NCBI GenBank assembly: GCA_050743865.1
Contig: JBOGGE010000061.1
Location: forward strand, 1 to 12,463
Direction of reading: 5' to 3'
DNA length: 12,463 bases
Source of the DNA: DAHUZJ01 sp050743865
Lineage (GTDB): Bacteria; Actinomycetota; Acidimicrobiia; Acidimicrobiales; RAAP-2
Shown: piece after piece, positions 7,401 through 10,987 of the stretch
Layout: every line of letters starts with the position of its first letter
Position numbering within the stretch: the first letter of the stretch is position 1
The notes under the pieces: generated by a model
What the model saw: the letters and a program-made list of their open reading frames with translations, nothing else
The model's database searches: none
Told to the model about the DNA's origin: nothing
Made by a program: the position numbers and the translations under genes

Positions 7401-7764
7401 TGCCTGCTCCGATTTTGAGCTCTGTGCCGGTCGGGGCCGTGATTGTTGCGCCGAGCTTGTAGGTGCCACCTGTGGCGAAGTCTGCGGAGAGCTGTGCGAA
7501 CGTCGTCGGCGGTGTCACCGTGGTCGCGCCGGCTACCCCCGCCGGCACCACGACCACCCCAGCGGTTAGGGCGGCCGCTGCGACCGGGACCACCAGCCGA
7601 GGCCACCGCCTCCGAGATGGCCGAGATGGTCGAGCCGTTCCCGAGGCGGTGCCGCGAGGTGCATGTGGCACGACGTGGCGCAAGGACGTCAGAGCACCAC
7701 CGAGGGCCATACCCACGTGCGCCGCCGCCTTCGCCCAGCGGCGGGCGCGCCAGATCTTGATCAC
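4471..7764 (-). CDS. Large secreted/cell-surface multidomain repeat protein
   Basis: About 1,097 residues from GTG 7764. I chose this start because GGAGG lies 9 nt upstream and the codon overlaps the cupin stop (GTGA); the TTG at 7809 would lie inside the cupin gene. A long basic N-terminus precedes a hydrophobic export segment (about 57-80, LVVPVAAAALTAGVVVVPAGVAGA), so the product is probably exported. Then follow a Gly/Thr-rich beta-solenoid (about 90-510) with seven GGTVxATGG-type units, an InlB/Flg_new-like repeat (about 526-612, NTFTGWYDG...ITLHATY), a putative Ig domain (about 617-707), a second Ig-like stretch (about 708-797), an Fn3 domain (about 798-884), and five C-terminal repeats (894-1097). 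No LPXTG or C-terminal membrane anchor is seen. Adhesion or envelope function is inferred from architecture; no enzyme motif was found. Confidence 0.85.
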   Translation of the reverse strand: MIKIWRARRWAKAAAHVGMALGGALTSLRHVVPHAPRGTASGTARPSRPSRRRWPRLVVPVAAAALTAGVVVVPAGVAGATTVTPPTTFAQLSADFATGGTYKLGATITAPTGTELKIGAGKSVTLDLAGHDLTVTNPGNGTAGIYVPAGASLTIKDSVVGQGTLTATGGSIFAAGIGGDRYGGVGSITIDGGTVIATGGTTTLWGSAGIGQANYAGSAGSITINGGTVTATGAGVGAGIGAGYHGAGYGGSAGTITINGGTVHATGGADGTGAGAGIGQSGLFDSTTYPTNGSGGTITIAGGTVTATGGTSAGGGGAGIGGGSTGTGSVATVTIDGGTVTATGGTNGAGIGGGMHDSGGTVAIDGGTVTATGGAAGAGIGGGNGTEHGGVVPTNGGTVTIDGGTVTATDGIAGAGIGGGDKGSGATVTIGSGATVTAKDGSFLSSAIGTGTSGPTFGSLSNAGTLTLPQGADLTVPKGASATNSGTIDDHGSITGTGTITNTGTIVDAAAPAGTVSGNGAGPAGTALLVKDDSYVLDFSTTGVPGNPAAPGPMAVFATTVGGSDQTLPTLSLPAGNTFTGWYDGTTPVTGTTDLPNLSGVGAGPKTITLHATYHTVDQAPAFTSADTTTFFLGRPGSFQVKTTGTPAPAVTETGNLPTGVTLAPTGDGLLKGTPAKGTAGTYTITLKATNGFGSAATQTFTLTVTAVPITQGAPTAGTTTTAGSGAFTDQLATSGNVGAVTYTETHSADSTDVVVSSSGAVTTKGTLAAGTYTVSGTDGDAYGDTGGWSYILTVIGAPTKPTAPAATPGRGQATITWTAPTTGGTPITSYVVASATGRSCTWSSGPLTCTVTGLQYGAPYAFTVTAHNGQGTGPASTPVTVTLSVTAVASSPGYWLGAADGGIFSFGGGGFSGSEVGEHLNAPLVGMAGAPTGKGAWMVAADGGVFTFGVPFFGAEGGKPLNAPIVGMAAAPTGKGYWLVAADGGVFTLGNAQFYGSEGGKPLDAPIVGMAPTPTGKGYWLVAADGGVFTFGSARFSGSMGGKPLDAPMVGMVAASTGKGYWLVAGDGGVFAFGVPFFGSDGGQHLNAPVVGMAVG
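4474..5085 (-). repeat. Five tandem 42-residue C-terminal repeats (126-bp units)
   Basis: The consensus begins GYWLVAADGGVFTFG, continues with a variable aromatic stretch, then GS-GGKPL(N/D)AP, then IVGMAxxPTGK. Copies are 42, 41, 42, 42 and 37 residues long, the last truncated at the stop. The regular aromatic/Gly/Asp spacing suggests beta-propeller blades or a beta-solenoid. Repeats of this type are common in secreted proteins of Acidimicrobiia as I recall. High DNA identity between units makes copy-number change by slippage possible. Confidence 0.85.
6530..7280 (-). repeat. GGTVTATGG beta-solenoid repeat block
   Basis: On the coding strand, units TI(D/N)GGTVTATGG alternate with spacers ending AGIGGG. 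I count seven GGTVxAT-type copies plus a GTLTATGG copy at the N-terminal side. Spacer lengths vary from about 9 to 30 residues, so this is a protein-level repeat rather than a perfect tandem DNA repeat. Confidence 0.8.
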
Positions 7765-8153
7765 GACTGATCGCCTCCGCGTTGGCCCCAGCGGTGTTCT
7801 ACTCCGCAACCGCGGAAGCTGGTGTTGTCGTGCACGAGCAAGATCCGCGCCTCGCGCTCACCGACCACTCGGAACGTGTGCGGCACGCCGCGGGGCATGG
7901 AGACCCAATGCCCAGCTCCGACCACCTGCTGCTCGTCGCCACACCGCACGACCATCTGGCCGTCGAGGATGTACCAGGTGTCGTCGAGGTCGTCGTGGAC
8001 GTGGAGCGGGGGCGCCGAGCCGACCGGCAAGGTCATCTCGAGCACGACGGTCTTCATTTCGGGTGCGCCCCGGTGCTCGACGACCAAGGTGTCGAGGAAC
8101 CACCACGCCTGCGCTCGTTCGTTCTCGGGGGAGTCGACAACTGCGGTCGCCAC
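7761..8153 (-). CDS. Cupin-domain protein
   Basis: A 130-residue single-domain cupin (Cupin_2 type). Motif 1 is GSAPPLHVHDDLDDTWYILDG: metal ligands H51 and H53, with D58 where the usual ligand is glutamate. Motif 2 is GHWVSMPRGVPHTF with ligand H92. The start is GTG 8153, with AGGAGG exactly 8 nt upstream. Longer starts at 8297 or 8240 are rejected because they lie upstream of or inside the promoter -35/-10. The stop overlaps the start of the surface-protein gene (GTGA), so the two are co-translated. The reaction is unknown; small cupins act as dioxygenases, isomerases or binding proteins. Divergent from a MarR gene that probably controls it. Confidence 0.82.
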   Translation of the reverse strand: MATAVVDSPENERAQAWWFLDTLVVEHRGAPEMKTVVLEMTLPVGSAPPLHVHDDLDDTWYILDGQMVVRCGDEQQVVGAGHWVSMPRGVPHTFRVVGEREARILLVHDNTSFRGCGVEHRWGQRGGDQS

Positions 8154-8205
8154 TTCGGCCACCTCCTGGGCAAGAAACCGTGCCGGGATCAAGTAGTCAG
8201 GTTCT

Positions 8206-8237
8206 CGTACGACTGCATCGTACGGTAGCCTTACGAT
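8206..8237. promoter_or_regulatory. Double palindromic operator between cupin and MarR genes
   Basis: A perfect inverted repeat CGTACGA-CTGCA-TCGTACG (8206-8224) covers the cupin -10 and start site. Its right half-site is shared with a second inverted repeat, ATCGTA-N9-TACGAT (8217-8222 and 8232-8237), that reaches to the MarR start. Three half-sites of TACGA type in 32 bp fit binding of one or two MarR dimers and would block both promoters. Confidence 0.65.
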
Positions 8238-8245
8238 CATGTCAA
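8217..8245 (-). promoter_or_regulatory. Near-consensus sigma-70 promoter of the cupin/surface-protein operon
   Basis: On the minus strand, -35 TTGACA (8245-8240), a spacer of exactly 17 bp, and -10 TACGAT (8222-8217). Transcription would start near 8210, leaving a leader of about 57 nt before GTG 8153. The -35 overlaps the ATG of the divergent MarR gene. Confidence 0.8.
8226..8231 (+). promoter_or_regulatory. -10 box of the MarR gene (leaderless start)
   Basis: TAGCCT (TANNNT) is followed by 7 nt and then ATG 8239, so transcription would begin at the A of the start codon. No Shine-Dalgarno is present. The box lies in the spacer of the second inverted repeat, so operator binding would repress the gene's own transcription. 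Confidence 0.5.
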
Positions 8246-8835
8246 GCGATCCCTTCGACGCCCCCAGCGTCGAGCACGGTCCGTACGTCGGCGCCATGCT
8301 GCGCGTCGTGTGGCAGTGGGTCCGTGATGAGCTGTACGCGGGGGTGGTCGGCGCCGGGTACGACGATCTGAGCGCCGCCCACGTCGCGCTCTGGCGCTAT
8401 CCGGGAATCGACGGGCTCCGTCCGAGCGAGCTTGCGGCCCGCTCGGGGATCACCAAGCAGTCGGTCAACGACTTGCTCGGGCACCTGGAGCGATGTGGGT
8501 ACGTGGTGCGAGTGCCGGATCCGGCCGACGGTCGGGCTCGGGTGATCCGGCTCACTCCCAGGGGACGACAGCTCGGGCGGAGGATCTACGCCGAAGCCGG
8601 AGCAGCCCAGCAGCGGATCGCAGAGATCCTGGGCCCCCGGTGCTTCTCCCAGCTGCACCGGTCCTTGGAGCTGCTGAGCGAGCAGCTGGCAGGTTCGCCG
8701 ACCGTCAGCCTCGGTCAGTACACCAGCTCCCGGCGGCCGTCGAGGAGCTCCTCGGTTCGCCGGTCGAGCTCGTCGGAGCGGACGAGGCCCCGCTCGACCG
8801 CGAGTGCCTCGAGGGCGGCCAGCCAGCGTTCGTAG
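8239..8835 (+). CDS. MarR-family transcriptional regulator
   Basis: A 198-residue open frame. Residues 1-152 are a typical MarR protein: dimerisation helices (residues about 18-40 and 112-150) and a winged helix-turn-helix about 43-115 with LRPSELAARSGITKQSVNDLLGHLE and the wing DPADGRARVIRLTPRG. Residues 153-198 are Ser/Arg-rich and are simply the antisense of the nitrile hydratase accessory gene, so the original stop near 8700 may have been lost. MarR proteins repress divergent genes and release DNA when a small phenolic or other ligand binds. The adjacent palindromes point to autoregulation and control of the cupin operon (inference). Confidence 0.85.
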   Translation: MSSDPFDAPSVEHGPYVGAMLRVVWQWVRDELYAGVVGAGYDDLSAAHVALWRYPGIDGLRPSELAARSGITKQSVNDLLGHLERCGYVVRVPDPADGRARVIRLTPRGRQLGRRIYAEAGAAQQRIAEILGPRCFSQLHRSLELLSEQLAGSPTVSLGQYTSSRRPSRSSSVRRSSSSERTRPRSTASASRAASQRS

Positions 8836-9053
8836 TACGGATCGTCCTGCGCCGCTGCGATCGCCTCGATCAACCGGCTCTGGAAGGCCGACCACTCGTA
8901 CCGCTCCTGGCCATGGAGGACCAGCACCATCCCGAAGGCGCGGCTCTCGGACGGGGTGGTGAACACGAGCTCGCCGTTGAATCGGGGAAGCGTCGGGTCG
9001 GCACGGACGGCGTCCGACACGCTCGCCGCCGACGGATTGCCGGCCACGCTCAT
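8715..9053 (-). CDS. Nitrile hydratase accessory protein (P14K/NhlE-type activator)
   Basis: A 112-residue protein with the family's core: F-SRAFGMVLVLHGQERYEWSAFQSRLIEAI, then YYERWLAALEALAVERGLV. In cobalt nitrile hydratase operons the small third gene product forms a complex with the alpha subunit and delivers cobalt by subunit swapping. It resembles the N-terminal half of the beta subunit, as known for this family. ATG 9053 lies 10 bp after the alpha stop, with only a weak ribosome site. Gene order beta-alpha-accessory is the standard one. The 3' 121 bp overlap the extended tail of the MarR frame on the other strand. Confidence 0.82.
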   Translation of the reverse strand: MSVAGNPSAASVSDAVRADPTLPRFNGELVFTTPSESRAFGMVLVLHGQERYEWSAFQSRLIEAIAAAQDDPYYERWLAALEALAVERGLVRSDELDRRTEELLDGRRELVY

Positions 9054-9063
9054 CCGGCCGCGC

Positions 9064-9732
9064 TCACCCCGGAGCGCGCACCCGGGCGACCCCGATCATC
9101 GAGTCGCGGCTCACGAGCGCCGCCAGCTGGTCCTCGGTCATGTCCTCGGTTCCTCCCGGGCGCTCGGGGACGACCATGTACCTCGTCTCGGCCGACGAGT
9201 CCCACACGTCGACCCTGATGGCATCGTCGAGGTCGAGGCCGAGCTCGCGCAGCACCTCCCGCGGCTCGATCACCACCCGGGACCGGTAGGCCGGCGACTT
9301 GTACCACGAGGGCGGCAGGCCCAGGACCGCCCACGGGTAGCACGAGCACAGCGTGCAGACGATGACGTTGTGGACACCGGGCCTGTTCTCCACGGCAACG
9401 AGGTGCTCGCCTCGCAGCCCGCTCAGTCCGAGCTCGCGGATGGCCGATGCGGCGTCGGCCAGCAGACGCTGCTTGAATGCCGGGTCGACCCAGGCGCGGG
9501 CGACCACGCGAGCCCCGTTCATCGGGCCGACGTCGTTCTGGTAGGTCTCGACGACCCGGTCCACCGCTTCTCGGGTGAGGATCCCCTTCTCGACGAGGAG
9601 CGACTCCAGCGCTGCCACCCGCGCCGCGAACGGGGTCGGGGTCTCGGGGCGGTGGGCGTGCCCGTGGACGTGCTCGTCGTCGCTCGCGTGCGCCAACGGC
9701 GGTGCTTCTGCCTTCTCGGTCAACTCCGTCAT
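9064..9732 (-). CDS. nthA: Nitrile hydratase alpha subunit, cobalt type
   Basis: A 222-residue subunit of the enzyme that hydrates nitriles to amides. The active-site motif VCTLCSCYPW is intact: C126, C129 and C131 bind the metal, and threonine at 127 indicates the non-corrin cobalt class (iron enzymes have serine). Family signatures ARVVARAWVDPAFKQRLL, GEHLVAVENRPGVHNVIVCTLCSC and SPAYRSRVV are in place. ATG 9732 overlaps the beta stop by 4 bp (ATGA) with GAGG 7 nt upstream; a longer frame exists but would read into the beta gene. Odd: a His-rich N-terminus (five His between residues 15 and 27) that could bind metal. Related thiocyanate hydrolase gamma subunits share the motif and are an alternative. 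Confidence 0.88.
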   Translation of the reverse strand: MTELTEKAEAPPLAHASDDEHVHGHAHRPETPTPFAARVAALESLLVEKGILTREAVDRVVETYQNDVGPMNGARVVARAWVDPAFKQRLLADAASAIRELGLSGLRGEHLVAVENRPGVHNVIVCTLCSCYPWAVLGLPPSWYKSPAYRSRVVIEPREVLRELGLDLDDAIRVDVWDSSAETRYMVVPERPGGTEDMTEDQLAALVSRDSMIGVARVRAPG

Positions 9733-10076
9733 GACGAGTCCTCTTCCAGATAGCTCTCCCAGGCATCGACGCGGACGGTGTCGCCCGGGTGGCCCTGTGC
9801 GCCCCACAGCTCGGTGGCGTCGAAGATCACCGTGTAGAGCAGTTCGACCACCCGGCGGCCCTCCGAGCTGGCGTCGGGCAGCTCGAAGCAGGCGTGCCCG
9901 AGGTCGATCGTGCCCCGTTTGCCTCGGGCGTAGCGGGGAAGGCGCGTGTGGCCCGTGGGGTGGAAGTTTCTCGTCCGCGCCGTGTCGCCCCGGTGAAAGC
10001 GCGGTGCCGGCCCCGGACGTGTGGTCGGCATGCCGGCGAGCACCGTGCGCACCAGCCGCTCATGTGCCGTTGGCAA
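9729..10076 (-). pseudogene. nthB: Nitrile hydratase beta subunit, C-terminal half only
   Basis: The frame from TTG 10076 encodes 115 residues that match the SH3-like C-terminal domain of the beta subunit: PRFHRGDTARTRNFHPTGHTRLPRYARGKRG, then a FELPD, LYTVIFDATELWG and VDAWESYLE series. The family is about 210-240 residues; the helical N-terminal half (usually containing MNG-HD-GG) is missing. A TGA immediately precedes the TTG and a PIN-domain remnant on the other strand takes over there, so the gene was cut, not merely started late. TTG 10076 has no clear ribosome site; ATG 10031 is an alternative. A naturally split subunit, as in thiocyanate hydrolase, is possible, but no N-terminal partner gene lies upstream in the window. 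Confidence 0.75.
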
Positions 10077-10297
10077 TCAACGATGAGGAGATCATCAGCA
10101 GGGCGCTGTACCTCACGGGCCGACGCGGTGGCCCCGTGACGCTGATCAGTGGGGACTACCGGCTCGTCCTGTCCGCACAGGCTGAGGGCCTGGATGCTCG
10201 GCTCACCCCGGCCGAGCTGAAGGAACCTGCTGTTGCGCTCCGCGCCGGCCTCTCCCAACCGACCCAACAGCCACCCAACAATCGTGGCTCAGCGTGA
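10064..10297 (+). pseudogene. PIN-domain protein, C-terminal remnant
   Basis: The frame reads INDEEIISRALYLT, then PVTLISGDYRLVLSAQAEGL, followed by a Pro/Gln-rich end. This is the third part of a PIN nuclease domain: the acidic residue in NDEEI and the last acidic residue in SGD of the usual four. The first acidic residues and the rest of the fold are absent; the upstream frame is antisense to the nitrile hydratase beta gene. GTG 10064 could start a 77-residue peptide, but it cannot form a complete nuclease. No antitoxin gene is visible. Confidence 0.55.
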
Positions 10298-10304
10298 CGC
10301 ACGC

Positions 10305-10364
10305 CGTCGCATGCTGTCCCAGGGACGTTCCGGGACAGCCATTCTGAGCAGCCAGGATGCGACG
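10305..10364. repeat. Compound inverted repeat next to the tRNA fragment
   Basis: Outer arms CGTCGCAT (10305-10312) and ATGCGACG (10357-10364) are perfect complements. Directly inside, GCTGTCCC (10313-10320) pairs with GGGACAGC (10332-10339). A 17-nt asymmetric bulge (10340-10356) lies on one side, and GTCCC-A-GGGAC forms an alternative inner palindrome. This could be a structured RNA, a protein-binding array of an integrase, or a transfer/replication origin remnant. It sits in the 210-bp gap 10298-10507, which otherwise holds the att-like tRNA end and no gene. Confidence 0.55.
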
Positions 10365-10397
10365 CCGGGCGCCCGTCAGCAACGCTGCAGGACGTTC
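10323..10397. repeat. Direct repeats GGACGTTC (candidate integrase arm sites)
   Basis: GGACGTTC occurs at 10323-10330 and 10390-10397, 67 bp apart, just upstream of the tRNA-derived att sequence; GAACGTCC is present at 136-143 in inverted orientation. Arm-type integrase sites are typically short direct repeats flanking att. The 8-bp length makes chance possible. The second copy is part of the palindrome CGTTC-GA-GAACG (10393-10404). Confidence 0.3.
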
Positions 10398-10404
10398 GAG
10401 AACG

Positions 10405-10451
10405 GACTACGGATCAGAAGGTTGGGGGTTCGAATCCCTCCGAGCGCGCCA
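10405..10451 (+). other. 3' part of tRNA-Arg(ACG): attachment-site (att) remnant
   Basis: From the anticodon arm on, the tRNA is intact: anticodon loop CTACGGA with ACG at 10409-10411, 3' anticodon stem TCAGA, variable loop AGGTT, T-stem GGGGG/CCCTC around T-loop TTCGAAT (10429-10435), 3' acceptor CGAGCGC, discriminator G and encoded CCA. The 5' partner of the anticodon stem should be TCTGA but reads ACGGA, and no D-arm consensus (TAGCTCAG) is found. This is the classic product of integration at a tRNA 3' end with crossover at the anticodon region. GCGCCCG at 10369 could pair 6 of 7 bases with the acceptor, so a decayed 5' half cannot be excluded. Confidence 0.75.
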
Positions 10452-10507
10452 TCGAATTACAGTAGGAGTGCAGTAAGCAGCACAGCGTCGCACCCAGGCG
10501 GCGCGCC

Positions 10508-10987
10508 TCACTCCCCGGTGCTCCCGTCGATGAGCTCGCGGACTGCGTCGGCGTGACCGGCGTGGCGGGCGGTCTCGTTGATGAGGTGGAGCAGCACCCA
10601 GCGAAGGGTCGTGCCTTCCTCGAGCCGGCAGGGCGCGTCGAGCGGCAGTGACCGAACCACCGCATCGGTCGCCTCGGCACGTTCCCGGTACGCGGCCAGG
10701 GCCGCCTCAACCGATAGCTCCGGGCCCGGGAAGAATTCCTCTTGGCTGCGAGAGACACCCGCGCCCAACATGCCGCCATCGATCCAACGCCACTCGAGGC
10801 GGGTGAGGTGGTTGACGATGCCGAGGAGGGGGATCAGGCGGCCGCCAGGCTGGGTCCGGGCATCTTCGTCGGCGAGACCTTGGAGGTTGCGCACGACTGC
10901 GCCCCGCAGGTAACCGACCCAGATCAGGAGGAGCTCCTTCTCATCGGCGTGGTCACGTGGGAACTGGAAGTCCGTTGCCTTCGGCAT
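10508..10987 (-). CDS. DinB-superfamily (DUF664-type) protein
   Basis: A 159-residue four-helix-bundle protein of the DinB/DUF664 family, metal-dependent enzymes in part linked to thiol transfer (mycothiol) in actinobacteria. Seen: an early segment LLIWVGYLRGAVVRNLQGL, H60 in GIVNHLTRLEWRW, and the family end motif LLHLINETARHAGHADAVREL with H142 and H145. These histidines are the likely metal ligands. ATG 10987 has no Shine-Dalgarno but a TACAGT box 7 nt upstream. The 5' 35 bp overlap the end of the YfhO-like gene on the same strand. Function beyond the fold is unknown. It lies on the chromosomal side of the tRNA fragment. Confidence 0.85.
   Translation of the reverse strand: MPKATDFQFPRDHADEKELLLIWVGYLRGAVVRNLQGLADEDARTQPGGRLIPLLGIVNHLTRLEWRWIDGGMLGAGVSRSQEEFFPGPELSVEAALAAYRERAEATDAVVRSLPLDAPCRLEEGTTLRWVLLHLINETARHAGHADAVRELIDGSTGE

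Noticed and set aside
7765..7809. TTG 7809 as start of the surface protein
   Set aside because: It lies inside the cupin gene without a ribosome site; GTG 7764 has GGAGG 9 nt upstream and the GTGA overlap.
8154..8297. Longer cupin start at 8297 or 8240
   Set aside because: These codons lie upstream of or within the promoter elements, whereas GTG 8153 has AGGAGG at ideal spacing downstream of the predicted transcription start.
8715..10076. Thiocyanate hydrolase operon instead of nitrile hydratase
   Set aside because: The CTLCSC motif is shared, and thiocyanate hydrolase has a split beta-like subunit, but the gene after alpha and the gene order fit nitrile hydratase beta-alpha-accessory, and no separate N-terminal beta gene lies upstream. 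Kept as an alternative only.
10369..10451. Complete tRNA-Arg gene
   Set aside because: GCGCCCG at 10369 pairs 6 of 7 with the acceptor, but there is no D-arm consensus, the 5' anticodon stem does not pair, and the 5' half would be about 6-7 nt too long.
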